From NCBI GenBank assembly GCA_017965445.1, contig JAGCPZ010000007.1:1-58181 (forward strand): a stretch of 58,181 nucleotides of DNA, given 5' to 3'. Shown piece by piece: positions 34,480-43,502 of this stretch. The first letter of the stretch is position 1; each line of letters opens with the position of its first letter. Source of the stretch: Fibrobacter sp. (lineage in GTDB: Bacteria; Fibrobacterota; Fibrobacteria; Fibrobacterales; Fibrobacteraceae). The position numbers and the translations under genes were made by a program. The notes below the pieces were generated by a model. It was not told the DNA's origin, did no database searches, and was given only the letters and a program-made list of their open reading frames with translations.

Positions 34480-35783
34480 TGAGCGAGTCTTCCGAAATCT
34501 TCGAAGAAGTGAGGATAAGTCTTGTTCACGCACGCAGGATCGAGAATCTTGACAGGCACGCCACCCAAGGACACCAGGCTGAAGCACATCGCCATGCGGT
34601 GGTCGTTGTAAGTTTCAATCGTTGCCGGTTTTAACTGCTCCGGCGGTTCAATCGTAATCGTGTCCATGTCGGCCACCACGCGGGCGCCCACCTTCTGCAG
34701 TTCCGCAGAGATAGCGGCAATGCGGTCGGTCTCCTTCACGCGCCAACTGCCGATGCCACGAATCGTGGTCGTCCCTTTTGCAAAAAGCGCAAGCACAGAA
34801 ACAGTCATCGCCGCATCCGGGATGTCGTTCAGGTTCATGTCAATCCCTGCGAGTTCGCAACCGCGACCGTCACATTCAATCCAGTCCGGGCCAATCGTCA
34901 CCTTCGCGCCCATCTTTTCGAGAACCTTCGCAAAGCCTACATCGCCCTGACGGCTATCGCTGCCAACACCGAGTACGCGCACCTTGCCCTTCGCAATTGC
35001 CGCAGCCGCCAGCGGATAACTCGCAGAGCTCGCATCACCTTCAACAAAAAACTTTCCAGGAGACTTGTAGTGCCCCTTCGGCACATAGAATTCCCTCAAG
35101 TCATCGTGACGCACGACAATGCCAAAACGCTTCATCACGTCGAGCGTAAGTTCAATGTAAGGCGCCGAAATCAGTTCGCCCTCTACGTGGATGTGGAGCG
35201 GAGTCTTGCAGTACGGAGCGCAAATCAGAAGCGCCGTGAGGTACTGGCTCGAAATATTCCCGCGGACACTCACGTCACCGCCATTGAGACCGTCCGCCTT
35301 GATGCGGACCGGCGGATAGCCTTCCGATTCCAGATATTTGATATCAGCCCCCAGCGTACGGAGCGCATCGACAAGATCCTGAATCGGGCGTTCGGCCATG
35401 CGTTCTTCGCCACGCAAAATGAACTTGCCCCAGCCAAGCGAAAGAGCCGCCGTCAGCGAGCGCATCGCCGTACCGGCATTGCCAAGGAACAGTTCAATCG
35501 ACGGACTCGGTGCATCAAACGGCCCGGCATGGCCTTCCACAACGGCATTGGTATAGTCGTCCGTAAAATCGATTTTCGCACCCAGACGCTGCAGCGCCTC
35601 GCCCATGTAACGGGTATCGTCACTTTTCAAGAGATTGTTGAGCGTGGTCGTCCCTTCAGCCAAAGCGGATATCAAAAAAACACGATTGGTGATACTCTTG
35701 GAACCCGGTAGGCAAAGGGACCCATCGAAAGAATGATAAGCAGGAAGCTGAATAAAACTAGGGCGAAATTGGAAGTCGTTCAT
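34476..35783 (-). CDS. aroA: 3-phosphoshikimate 1-carboxyvinyltransferase (EPSP synthase)
   Basis: 435 aa from ATG 35783; an ATG at 35801 is possible but adds MYNFSC with no better ribosome site. LCLPGSKSITNRVFLISALAEG, LFLGNAGTAMRSLTAAL, GEERMAERPIQDLVDAL, SSQYLTALLICAPY, GDASSASYPLAAAAIAKG and SWRVKETDRIAAIS are the AroA signatures. Sixth step of the shikimate pathway, cytoplasmic. Coupled by ATGA to the solute-binding gene. A TATAAT just 10 nt before the ATG might be a promoter box, again hinting at a very short leader. Confidence 0.95.
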   Translation of the reverse strand: MNDFQFRPSFIQLPAYHSFDGSLCLPGSKSITNRVFLISALAEGTTTLNNLLKSDDTRYMGEALQRLGAKIDFTDDYTNAVVEGHAGPFDAPSPSIELFLGNAGTAMRSLTAALSLGWGKFILRGEERMAERPIQDLVDALRTLGADIKYLESEGYPPVRIKADGLNGGDVSVRGNISSQYLTALLICAPYCKTPLHIHVEGELISAPYIELTLDVMKRFGIVVRHDDLREFYVPKGHYKSPGKFFVEGDASSASYPLAAAAIAKGKVRVLGVGSDSRQGDVGFAKVLEKMGAKVTIGPDWIECDGRGCELAGIDMNLNDIPDAAMTVSVLALFAKGTTTIRGIGSWRVKETDRIAAISAELQKVGARVVADMDTITIEPPEQLKPATIETYNDHRMAMCFSLVSLGGVPVKILDPACVNKTYPHFFEDFGRLAQ

Positions 35784-35872
35784 ACAAGAAAAATTATACA
35801 TTTTTATTAGGGTGGGTTAGTTCACGCGTGACGAAAGCCACTCGAAAATGCAATAAACTTTGTGAGGACAAC

Positions 35873-36619
35873 ATGGAACAGGAAGTTACTACCAAAAATT
35901 TCGAAGTACGTTTCTCGGATTGCGACCACCACAGCCGACTCAAGCTTTCAAACCTATTCCTGTTCATGGAAGAAACCGCCATCGCAGACGCCGAGCAAAA
36001 CGGATTCGGCATCTGGAAGATGATGAAGGCAGGCTACACCACGGTCATCACGCGCATGAAGATTCGCCTGTTGCACCACCCGGTGTGGGGCGAAAAGCTC
36101 TCCATCTCCACGTGGGCAAAAGACATCATCAAGGACAAAGTCTATCTCAAGGACTATTCCGTCCTCGATGCGCAAGGGCATTCCATCGCACAGGCGACAT
36201 CGTCGTGGTTGCTGGTGAACATGAAAACCGGCAAGTCCGAAAACCCGGCAAACTCGCCCTACCCGATTCCGCTCATTCAAGGCAAGAACGCGCTCCCCGA
36301 AATGATGGACATACTCGACCCGCAAATCGAGCCCAAGATCGTGCGTACCGAAATGGCGAAATACAGCGACCTCGACATGAACAACCACGTGAACCATTGC
36401 CGCTATGTCGATTGGGTCATGGACTCGCTCGACGCCGACGAACTCAAGACCAGAAGAATCCGCTCGATACAGATAAACTACATCTCGCAAATTCCGCTTG
36501 GCAGCAAGGTGAACATCGTGCGGTTCAAGAACACGAACCATCACGCCTACGTTTTCGGGATGAACGCCGACGACATGACGCAATGCCACTTCCAGGCACG
36601 AATCGGATTCGCGGACTAG
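35873..36619 (+). CDS. Acyl-ACP thioesterase
   Basis: 248 aa from ATG 35873 (GAGG 6 nt upstream). Two hot-dog folds: N-terminal VRFSDCDHHSRLKLSNLFLFMEETAIADAEQNG, and C-terminal MAKYSDLDMNNHVNHCRYVDWVMD, where the Asn-His pair is the catalytic motif of FatA/FatB-type enzymes. WGEKLSISTWAKDI is also characteristic. Releases fatty acids from acyl carrier protein, cytoplasmic. Divergent from aroA, convergent with the ComEC-like gene. Confidence 0.9.
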   Translation: MEQEVTTKNFEVRFSDCDHHSRLKLSNLFLFMEETAIADAEQNGFGIWKMMKAGYTTVITRMKIRLLHHPVWGEKLSISTWAKDIIKDKVYLKDYSVLDAQGHSIAQATSSWLLVNMKTGKSENPANSPYPIPLIQGKNALPEMMDILDPQIEPKIVRTEMAKYSDLDMNNHVNHCRYVDWVMDSLDADELKTRRIRSIQINYISQIPLGSKVNIVRFKNTNHHAYVFGMNADDMTQCHFQARIGFAD

Positions 36620-36636
36620 GGACCACAATATCACCC

Positions 36637-37479
36637 CTAATCCCTAACAATCCCCATGCTCGGGGACACATCAAACCGTACGCTCCCCTGCAAATCCGTG
36701 CGGAACAACTTCGTCGAATCCCCTAGCACCAAGTCCAGCTTGCGGACAACAGACTGGACCGGGTGCCCGTAACTGTTCCCCGCCCCCACGCTCACGAAAG
36801 CATACGTTGGCGCCACCTGCGCCAAGAACTTGAGCGTATTGCTCCCAGCCGACCCGTGATGCGCCACCTGCAAGAGCTCCGCCGAAAGCGTCGGGTTCAT
36901 CTCCAGCAATCGCCGCTCGCCAAGCGAATCCAAATCGCCCGTCAACAGCACACGCCCTGCACCATAGCGTCCCAGCAGCACCAAACTCGCCCCGTTCCCT
37001 TCGACCTTCGCATAGTCCGCCGGCCAAAGCACGTCAAACCGCGCCCCGCCAAGCCAGATCCGCTCCCCGCGTTCAAGTGTATCCACCGGTATAGCCAACC
37101 GAGCCGCCACGCGATAGACACTGTCGCGGAAAAAACCGCTCGACAAATCCGGCCCCACGTAAAGCCGCCGCACAAAAACGCCCCGCCCCAAAAGTTCCAG
37201 GAAACCGCCAATATGGTCGCGGTGAAAATGGCTAAGCACCACCCATTCCAGCGTATCCGCCCCGCGCGCCACAAGCGAATCCACCACCCCCACCGAATCC
37301 GGCCCGAAATCGTAAAGCGCGAACCGTCCCCCCTGTTCCAGAAGAACCGATAGCCCCTGGCCCACGTCAAGCGCAGTAAGCCGCATGGGAGATTCCCCCT
37401 CCTCCGACCCGCTCACGTACATGCAACCCCAAAAGCAAGCGCACAGGCCCGCCAGGGCCAAAATCCTCAAACGTTTCAT
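36637..37479 (-). CDS. ComEC/Rec2-type metallo-beta-lactamase-fold lipoprotein
   Basis: 280 aa from ATG 37479 (AAGGA 6 nt upstream; ATG 37485 overlaps that site). Signal peptide with lipobox FWGC (Cys about 19). MBL core: ALDVGQGLSVLLE, VLSHFHRDHIGGF (HxHxDH), LLTGDLDSLGERRL, LLQVAHHGSAGSN and GNSYGHPVQSV, matching the C-terminal domain of ComEC, thought to process DNA strands during uptake. Here it is free-standing and lipid-anchored, with no ComEC membrane domain. Likely periplasmic or surface nuclease/hydrolase; substrate inferred only. Confidence 0.82.
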   Translation of the reverse strand: MKRLRILALAGLCACFWGCMYVSGSEEGESPMRLTALDVGQGLSVLLEQGGRFALYDFGPDSVGVVDSLVARGADTLEWVVLSHFHRDHIGGFLELLGRGVFVRRLYVGPDLSSGFFRDSVYRVAARLAIPVDTLERGERIWLGGARFDVLWPADYAKVEGNGASLVLLGRYGAGRVLLTGDLDSLGERRLLEMNPTLSAELLQVAHHGSAGSNTLKFLAQVAPTYAFVSVGAGNSYGHPVQSVVRKLDLVLGDSTKLFRTDLQGSVRFDVSPSMGIVRD

Positions 37480-37586
37480 AAGCATTCCTTTTTTAGATTC
37501 CTACTTATATAACACGCTTTTTTCGGAAATTTGGTCCAAAACACCCCCTGCAAAATCGATATTTTTACAAAAAGACCATTTTTTAT

Positions 37587-37594
37587 TATCTTTA
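37587..37594 (+). promoter_or_regulatory. TATCTTTA promoter box before the zinc-finger gene
   Basis: TAnnTTTA, 18 nt before ATG 37613; +1 would fall just before the GAGG ribosome site. Confidence 0.45.
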
Positions 37595-37612
37595 CAGCTA
37601 ATCGAGGTCACT

Positions 37613-37969
37613 ATGCAATTACCTAAGTACAAAAAGAAAAAGCGCATCAAGCTCAAAGTTTGCCAGGAACCCGGCTGCGGCCGCGAATTCTGGGGACACC
37701 CGATTGCCAAGTACTGCGAACTGCACCGCGACATCAAGCAGCGCCAGAAGCAGAAAAAAGATATCGAGAACATCGAATCCAAGAACATCATCTTCCGCCA
37801 CAACTACGCCGAAGCCATGGACCTGGAATTCAAGTGCTGCCTCGACGGTTGCGACAACACCTTCACCATCCGCATTTTCCCGAAGCAATACGTTTACCCG
37901 CGCTTCTGCATGGAGCACAGGAACGACTTCAAACGCGCCAACTTCCTCAGAATCATGCAGAAAAAGTAA
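37613..37969 (+). CDS. Small basic protein with two cysteine/histidine clusters (probable zinc fingers)
   Basis: 118 aa, ATG with GAGG 6 nt upstream. A very basic N-terminus (KYKKKKRIKLK) is followed by CQEPGC...YCELH (residues 17-37) and, after a charged helix KQRQKQKKDIEN, CCLDGC...RFCMEH (about 78-102). Both have the spacing C-x4-C-x12-15-C-x2-H, suggesting two similar zinc-binding modules, likely contacting RNA or DNA. No named family recognised. It sits directly before tRNA-His; no operon partner. Confidence 0.7.
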   Translation: MQLPKYKKKKRIKLKVCQEPGCGREFWGHPIAKYCELHRDIKQRQKQKKDIENIESKNIIFRHNYAEAMDLEFKCCLDGCDNTFTIRIFPKQYVYPRFCMEHRNDFKRANFLRIMQKK

Positions 37970-38041
37970 CCGTTTGCGCCGCAAATACGGCTTTTTTGGA
38001 AAAAAGTTATCGCCATCCCTTGAAATTTGGGGTGGCTTTTT

Positions 38042-38049
38042 TATATTTG
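38042..38049 (+). promoter_or_regulatory. TATATTTG promoter box of tRNA-His
   Basis: Lies 13 nt before the mature 5' end; the predicted +1 gives a tRNA precursor leader of about 6-8 nt. Independent support that TATATTTG is a promoter box in this organism. Confidence 0.55.
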
Positions 38050-38062
38050 GTCTCGCTACATG

Positions 38063-38136
38063 GTGGATGTAGCTCAATTGGTTAGAGTCCCAGATTGTGA
38101 TTCTGGATGTTGCCGGTTCGAGTCCGGTCATCCACC
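38063..38136 (+). tRNA. tRNA-His (anticodon GTG)
   Basis: Acceptor GTGGATG pairs with CATCCAC (38129-38135). D arm GCTC/GAGT, anticodon arm CCAGA-TTGTGAT-TCTGG with anticodon GTG, T arm GCCGG-TTCGAGT-CCGGT. Discriminator C73 with G at 38062 as the G-1 that marks tRNA-His. The 3' CCA is not encoded and must be added. Confidence 0.96.
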
Positions 38137-38139
38137 CGC

Positions 38140-38177
38140 AAAAATCCCGCGATTATTCGCGGGATTTTTTGTTTTTT
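38140..38177 (+). terminator. Terminator after tRNA-His
   Basis: TCCCGCG-ATTATT-CGCGGGA stem followed by TTTTTTGTTTTTT. Confidence 0.85.
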
Positions 38178-38189
38178 ACAGTACCGAAG

Positions 38190-38223
38190 AAAAAGGCCCG
38201 CAACACAATTACGGGGCCTTTCT
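38190..38223 (-). terminator. Terminator of the first FISUMP cassette
   Basis: On the minus strand AAAGGCCCCG...TGCGGGCCTTTTTC forms a stem with a T-run, 17 nt after the stop of the GLUG protein. Confidence 0.75.
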
Positions 38224-38239
38224 TCGAAGGTGTAAGAAT

Positions 38240-40063
38240 TTACTTTTTCAAGAGCATCGTCTTTTCGGTCGCCTTGCCGTTCACTTGCAGCACACCGACG
38301 TAGCGGCCACGAGGCAAATTTTCGACAGAACGAGTTTCAAAATGTGTACCGGCGGTTCGGTTCCCGAGATTAAACGCACGGACAACGCGGCCCTGCATAT
38401 CCGCAAGCGAGAACTTTACCGCAGCAGCCGCAGGGATTTCAAAACGGAGTGCGATATTACCGCCATCGAACTTTGCACCGAAAGAACGCACCTTGGCAAG
38501 CGTTTGACTTTGAATGTGAACGGGATTCTGAGGATTAGTATAAATTATACCATTATATGCTTCCGTGGCATACACTTCAGCAGAATCATATTTACTGAAA
38601 TAGGGGTAAGATTTTCCCTCATCAATTCCCCATACAGGGAAGAACTTATATCTACACAAGCAGTTGTCAAGAGTATCATACCCATCGCATGCTTTATTGT
38701 TGCAATATGCATAATTCCAACCACCAAGGGTATCCCACCCCACAAAAGAAGACATCGTCATCATTTCTTTTGTAGAAAGTCCTGTTCCACCGTCACTCGA
38801 ATCCAAGTTAGACAATTCCTTGTCCCAATAAGAGCTTTGAATTCTACTTGAATCAACATTGTTGAACCCCACAAGACCACCAGACACATCCTTTCCGACA
38901 ACCTTATTGCCAGCATAACTTATTTCAACACTTCCCGAATCATGAACATTTCCATATGATTCAGTTGTATTCCTACCAACAAGGCCACCAACATATTCTT
39001 CACCCTTCACACTTCCTTGCGCATAGGTCAACCAAATCTTATTCGAATTAGCTCCAACCAATCCACCGACATTAGAAATTCCTTCAACATTTCCCGTTGC
39101 ATACGACCAAAAGATTGGATCACGATTATCTCCAACAAGACCTCCAATGCGATCATCAAAAACGAACGTTTTACCCGAATCAGACACACTCAGCAAATCT
39201 ACGGACGATGTGCAATGATTAATATCGCTTCTAGACTCGCCAACTAGACCACCAACAGAACTTATATTCAACGCATTCGGAACAATCACCCCGCTAGAAC
39301 GGCTATCCCCAATACTTATTTCAGCATACCCAGCAATACCTCCAACCTGAAACGACCCGCGTCCCCCTTCACGGTCAGAAACAACTACAATACGAACATT
39401 TGCAGATGCATTAAAAATATTAGTATGTGAAGATCCAGTAATTCCACCTACAATACGTACAGCTTTGACTTCACCTTGATAAGAAACATCACTCATATGA
39501 GAATCACTCTGATGGTGAGCTCCAGCAATACCACCAACATACACCTGACCTTGAATAGAACTATTTGTCACATGAACATTTTCAATGGTTCCCCTCGCAA
39601 ATCCAACAACACCTCCAACATACCTAGAAGACGTTGTCGAGCCCATTACATTTGCACTATCTAATTTCACATTTTTCACAGAGCCACGCAAAAGTGAAAT
39701 TAATCCAAGCTCATCTCCGATTCCCTGAACATACAAATTGCGGATAGTATGATTATGTCCATCAAAAATTCCACTAAAATAGGTACTATCCGCGGCATCC
39801 TTATTGCGTCCAATCGGCGAAAATCCCCTGCATTCATCACCATTGCAGTTTTCTTTCTTCGAGGCCGAAGCGTCGATATCTTTTGTCAGAACGTAATCCG
39901 AAGAGTATAGATAAGCGCCCTTGCCTATCGCCTTGAGGTCTTCGTAATCCTCAATCTGGAAAGGATTTTCGGCAGAGCCGTCGCCTTTCATGGTGCCGTT
40001 TGCAGCGAATGCAGACACCGCGAGCACCGCCAATAGAACCTGAATAACATTTTTGAATTTCAT
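38240..40063 (-). CDS. Secreted GLUG-repeat surface protein with C-terminal sorting-like domain
   Basis: 607 aa from ATG 40063 (GGAG 6 nt upstream; two ATGs just before it overlap that site). Signal peptide VLLAVLAVSAFAA. GDGSAENPFQIEDYEDLKAIG is the usual lead-in to GLUG repeats; many units YVGGVVGFARGTIENVHV, VGGLVGESRSDINHC, VGGLVGANSNKI follow to about residue 430, building a right-handed beta-helix as in adhesins. A C-terminal domain (VKFSLADMQGRVVRAFNL...GRYVGVLQVNGKATEKTMLLKK) looks like a type IX-like sorting signal. Last gene of the cassette. Likely adhesin or polysaccharide-binding surface protein. Confidence 0.82.
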   Translation of the reverse strand: MKFKNVIQVLLAVLAVSAFAANGTMKGDGSAENPFQIEDYEDLKAIGKGAYLYSSDYVLTKDIDASASKKENCNGDECRGFSPIGRNKDAADSTYFSGIFDGHNHTIRNLYVQGIGDELGLISLLRGSVKNVKLDSANVMGSTTSSRYVGGVVGFARGTIENVHVTNSSIQGQVYVGGIAGAHHQSDSHMSDVSYQGEVKAVRIVGGITGSSHTNIFNASANVRIVVVSDREGGRGSFQVGGIAGYAEISIGDSRSSGVIVPNALNISSVGGLVGESRSDINHCTSSVDLLSVSDSGKTFVFDDRIGGLVGDNRDPIFWSYATGNVEGISNVGGLVGANSNKIWLTYAQGSVKGEEYVGGLVGRNTTESYGNVHDSGSVEISYAGNKVVGKDVSGGLVGFNNVDSSRIQSSYWDKELSNLDSSDGGTGLSTKEMMTMSSFVGWDTLGGWNYAYCNNKACDGYDTLDNCLCRYKFFPVWGIDEGKSYPYFSKYDSAEVYATEAYNGIIYTNPQNPVHIQSQTLAKVRSFGAKFDGGNIALRFEIPAAAAVKFSLADMQGRVVRAFNLGNRTAGTHFETRSVENLPRGRYVGVLQVNGKATEKTMLLKK

Positions 40064-40086
40064 TTTCATCTCCATTAACCTTAATT

Positions 40087-42396
40087 TTAGTCCTTGATAC
40101 AACGAACAGAATACGCATTATCCTTAAAGCCATCGCTATACGTTTCTATATCGTTGTTCGCCATGCAAATACTGTAGGCCTGGCGTGCAGATTCCTCCGA
40201 TTTTTCGGTTGACGCCCAAAAATAGCCGCCACCACCAACATCGTTAAAAGTACCGCTAAGATATCTGAATCCTCCTGGAAATGCCGAAAATCCATAACTA
40301 TCCGCCCCCTTAAAGTAAAGCCAATCCGTTTGCGATTTGAGCAATTCTCCCGCTCCGCTCCAACCACCTACAGACATCACCAAAGTCCGCCAATCAGTTG
40401 TATCAGGCAAATGCCAACCTTCAGGACAAATGCCCTGCACTTTTTCGAACAAACCACAAGTCAATCCATAACCGCAGTTCCTAGAATTTGTCGCATCCGT
40501 CGTTTGTTTCAAGGAATCTATCGCTGCTGTCCAAGTATAAAGGCGGCCCCTTGATTCACAATTTTCAGCTTTATTATCATAACACCAGCTACGTTTCAAA
40601 AGGCTCGGTGTTAAAATACTGTCGGCATAGTTCAGATTTTCAGCCATCCAGGTCTGGTCGCCTATTTTTACGGTTTTGTAAACTTGTCCATCACGTGAAT
40701 CCGTCAATGTTCCGTATTCGCAGTTATCTTCTGTATCCGTTTTGCAAGCCGGTAAAGACACCCTAGCCGAAGCAACTGAACCATTCTTGACACAACGAAT
40801 AGAATATCCGCTTCTTTTAAAATAATCGGCAAACCCAACATTGCCCAAATACGAAACGACAACATACGCCAACTGTTTATCACGCTGTGATTCAGAAAGG
40901 CTCCAAAAGTAAAAAGTCCTATTATCATCATTAAAATGATTTATACTAGGATCTACACCCCCAACGGGAAACGCCGAAAAACCATAATTATCGGGTCCCT
41001 TGTCTTCTTCATACAAACCAACATTTGACGAAATTGCCTTTCCAGCTTGAACCATTTCATCGTAAACCCAATTAAACAACCCTCTCCATTCTGACGTATC
41101 AGGCAAATGCCATCCTTCAGGGCAAATACCCTGCGTTTCTACAGGAAGACTGCAATTTTTTAAATAACCACAAAGTTGTGAAGCATCCGAATCATTCGCC
41201 AATTTTACCGAATCAATAGCCGCGCTCCAAGTATAAAGACGACCCGCAACCGAGCACCTTTCTAGTTTATTTTCATGACACCAATTGCGTCCTAAAAGGC
41301 TCGGAGTCTGCACACTATCCGCGTAATTCAGGTTTTCAGCCATCCATATTTGCTTTCCTATTTGAACGATCCTATAAACTTGTCCATCTCGACTGTCAAC
41401 AATAGAGTCATATTCTACATCAGGATTAAAATGCGCTTCTTTCGGAATGCTCCAGTCAATCGATAATCCGTTATCGTCAGCCGTTGAATTTGCAGATAAA
41501 TTTTCTAACGAATCTTTATTCTTATCGGCTTGGGCAAGTTCTGCAAACTTATCTATATAGTCCATGAATCTATCGTTTACATCGGTATAGCCCCATTTTT
41601 TAACGTTATTACTAAGGTTTTTCCTCTGCTCATTCGTTCTTAACATATTAGCCCATTCCGCCATTTCCGCTTTCATTTCATCATCAGCCCACTCGCCACT
41701 TCTCGCAATGGAACTTCCAATTTTTTCTAAGCGATTCATAACGTTTATATTTTTGTCAGAATCACTTGACACCTGCATGAGTACACTTATTGCAAGGAGT
41801 GCCGCATTTTCATCACCCTTTTCAAAGATGTTCAAATCTTCGAATTCATCGGATTCGGCTACTCCGTCCGCAATGCCAAACAACGCAAGAATTTCTTTAT
41901 CAGCCTGTTTCTTAGCATCTGCAAAAGAAGCGTTCTGTTCGGTCACAAGTTTCTCGACACGACCATATTCCAATTGCGTAAGAACATTGACATTCACGCT
42001 TTTACGATTTTTGAGATTTGTAATCGTCCGAAGCGTTATCGGATCCGAGGACTTTTGACCCGTCACTTCGTTGAGGTAATAACCCGTCACTTCGAACAAC
42101 GCACACGAAGATTTGAGATTGACGCCATCTATAGCAAAGTCGCCCTTGTCGCTTTTAACGTTGCCTGTAAATTTTTCACCAGTCAGCTCTAGCGTCTTGC
42201 AATCCACGCCCTGCACACTCACAATAGAACCTGTCACAAACGGTCCCTTCTGCGAAACGCCCGCCACATCCAAATCCTTGACGGCATAAATGCCGGCATC
42301 GTCCGACGAACCGCCAGCAACCTCAGAATCCGAGCACGCCACAAAAATGCTCGAAATCATCGCAAATAAAAAAGTAAATAGTTTATTCAAATTCAT
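40087..42396 (-). CDS. Lipoprotein with two FISUMP (TIGR02145) domains
   Basis: 769 aa from ATG 42396 (AGGA 7 nt upstream). Lipobox SIFVAC (Cys about 21). Residues ~35-330 are an N-terminal region shared by four lipoproteins here (VSQKGPFVTGSIVSVQGVD, SDKGDFAIDGVNL, helical LTQLEYGRVEKLVTEQNAS). FISUMP domains begin at about 329 and 560, each with SRDGQVYxxVxIGxQxWMAENLNY, then RLYTWxAAIDS, GICPEGWHLPDT, YGFSAFPxG and SIRCVKN. The domain is thought to have a C-type-lectin/FGE-like fold, suited to ligand binding. Second gene of cassette A, 34 nt after the TIGR02147 gene. Function unknown; outer surface. Confidence 0.85.
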   Translation of the reverse strand: MNLNKLFTFLFAMISSIFVACSDSEVAGGSSDDAGIYAVKDLDVAGVSQKGPFVTGSIVSVQGVDCKTLELTGEKFTGNVKSDKGDFAIDGVNLKSSCALFEVTGYYLNEVTGQKSSDPITLRTITNLKNRKSVNVNVLTQLEYGRVEKLVTEQNASFADAKKQADKEILALFGIADGVAESDEFEDLNIFEKGDENAALLAISVLMQVSSDSDKNINVMNRLEKIGSSIARSGEWADDEMKAEMAEWANMLRTNEQRKNLSNNVKKWGYTDVNDRFMDYIDKFAELAQADKNKDSLENLSANSTADDNGLSIDWSIPKEAHFNPDVEYDSIVDSRDGQVYRIVQIGKQIWMAENLNYADSVQTPSLLGRNWCHENKLERCSVAGRLYTWSAAIDSVKLANDSDASQLCGYLKNCSLPVETQGICPEGWHLPDTSEWRGLFNWVYDEMVQAGKAISSNVGLYEEDKGPDNYGFSAFPVGGVDPSINHFNDDNRTFYFWSLSESQRDKQLAYVVVSYLGNVGFADYFKRSGYSIRCVKNGSVASARVSLPACKTDTEDNCEYGTLTDSRDGQVYKTVKIGDQTWMAENLNYADSILTPSLLKRSWCYDNKAENCESRGRLYTWTAAIDSLKQTTDATNSRNCGYGLTCGLFEKVQGICPEGWHLPDTTDWRTLVMSVGGWSGAGELLKSQTDWLYFKGADSYGFSAFPGGFRYLSGTFNDVGGGGYFWASTEKSEESARQAYSICMANNDIETYSDGFKDNAYSVRCIKD

Positions 42397-42430
42397 AAAA
42401 ATTCCTTTTGTCTTTGTCACTCAGGCCTTT

Positions 42431-43330
42431 CTACTCAATTCTTGAGCCAACTGATCCCGGAACAAGTCCGGGATGACATCTAGACACTTCAGTTTCCTCT
42501 TTATCTTCACATTGATCAAGCCGTTCACTTATCGGGAACAGTTGCAAGTTCAAGCGGTAAACTCTCTGCGTTTTGTCGCTTTCCGTAGCAATCGCGATAA
42601 TGCGGCGACGGAATTCCAAGAGCTCTTTCTTAATCTGTTCATAGGATTCCTCCGTAAGCCCGAGCACAACACCTGACATCGCGCGTTCCGCAAGCGGCAA
42701 GTCCAAAGCTTTCACAGCAAGCTCGCCCATCTGGCGCTGCAAATCCTTTGCTGCAAGTGGCACAGCATCTACAGAACCCATAGAAATGGACTTGTCCGTC
42801 TGCACATAATTTCCTTCTCTATTTTTTTTCAAGAGATTTGCATCTTCCAAAAAGTCGAGTGTTTCGGAAACCTCCGCCGCAGAAATTTTCGGTTTGCACA
42901 CACGAGCCATTTCGGCAGGCCTTGCTCCCGGCATATGCGGAGCGAGTTCACGGAGCAACGGATTTTTCCAGGACTTGTAATAATCAAATTCTTCGCTACC
43001 AAGCACGCGTACTTTGTGCGCTCTGGCCAATGCACAGCGTTTTTCGAACGCTTCCATCTTCGCCTCGTCCCCTTTTGCATGGGCGTACGTAACCATCAGA
43101 ACAAAATATGTTTTCTCGAAACCGGCAAGGCCCATGGCATTTGCGACAGACCCTGCGGCGCTGATGCTCAAATTCTTTTTCCCTTCACAAACGTACTTCA
43201 AAAAAACTGCCGACGAAAATCCGGCATTCCGAGCAAACTCACGCCAAGTAAAAGCGGAGCTGCGTTTACGTTCATCATAGTAATCCTGAATGAACTTGCG
43301 ATAATCTGTATATTCAATAATCGCCTTCAT
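42431..43330 (-). CDS. TIGR02147-family putative transcription regulator (copy 2, cassette A)
   Basis: 299 aa. IIEYTDYRKFIQDYYDERKRSSAF, then a probable HTH (WREFARNAGFSSAVFLKYVCEGKK, residues 29-52; residue 41 Ala), then LSISAAGSVANAMGLAGFEKTYFVLMVTYAHAKGDEAK. A winged-helix-like part AAEVSETLDFLEDANLLKKN lies near 150-175, and the C-terminal sequence is VYRLNLQLFPISE. The last ~17 residues (RCHPGLVPGSVGSRIE) are encoded by a dispersed palindromic repeat, so the natural stop was probably lost. No Shine-Dalgarno; TATATTTG ends 5 nt before ATG. Likely controls its own cassette through the upstream half-sites (inference). Confidence 0.85.
   Translation of the reverse strand: MKAIIEYTDYRKFIQDYYDERKRSSAFTWREFARNAGFSSAVFLKYVCEGKKNLSISAAGSVANAMGLAGFEKTYFVLMVTYAHAKGDEAKMEAFEKRCALARAHKVRVLGSEEFDYYKSWKNPLLRELAPHMPGARPAEMARVCKPKISAAEVSETLDFLEDANLLKKNREGNYVQTDKSISMGSVDAVPLAAKDLQRQMGELAVKALDLPLAERAMSGVVLGLTEESYEQIKKELLEFRRRIIAIATESDKTQRVYRLNLQLFPISERLDQCEDKEETEVSRCHPGLVPGSVGSRIE
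42453..42477. repeat. Palindromic dispersed repeat inside the 3' end of TIGR02147 copy 2
   Basis: GATCCCGGA-ACAAG-TCCGGGATGAC, the same core as at 30611-30720. It is translated as CHPGLVPGS in the gene's frame. Confidence 0.8.
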
Positions 43331-43335
43331 GAATA

Positions 43336-43460
43336 CAAATATAGCTTTTCAAAAATACTGGAATACAAAAATTGTCATTTTCGGTTCAAATTTTACGTTT
43401 TTAGCCATTTTTAGACGAAATATGCAATTTTCTAGAATACAAAATGTGTCCTAAGAATAC
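43336..43460 (-). promoter_or_regulatory. Cassette A promoter with GAATAC half-site array
   Basis: TATATTTG (43336-43343) lies 5 nt before the ATG. A near half-site GAATAC (43361-43366, plus-strand reading) sits 17 nt behind the box, where a -35 element would be. The distal group has GAATAC (43435-43440), a degenerate GTGTCC (43446-43451), a 3-nt gap and GAATAC (43455-43460). Each GAATAC is followed by AAAA. Another GAATAC touches the start codon (43331). Compare cassettes B and C. Confidence 0.6.
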
Positions 43461-43488
43461 AAAAAAGCCCCGCAATTACAAGCGAGGC
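43461..43488 (-). terminator. Terminator for minus-strand transcripts of cassette B
   Basis: Minus strand GCCTCGC...GCGGGGC (7 pairs, one U-G, 8-nt loop) followed by TTTTTT. The nearest minus-strand gene upstream is the two-FISUMP lipoprotein ending at 43794, so its 3' UTR would run antisense through the small RNA gene. Confidence 0.7.
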
Positions 43489-43502
43489 CCCGTCGCCCCC
43501 TA

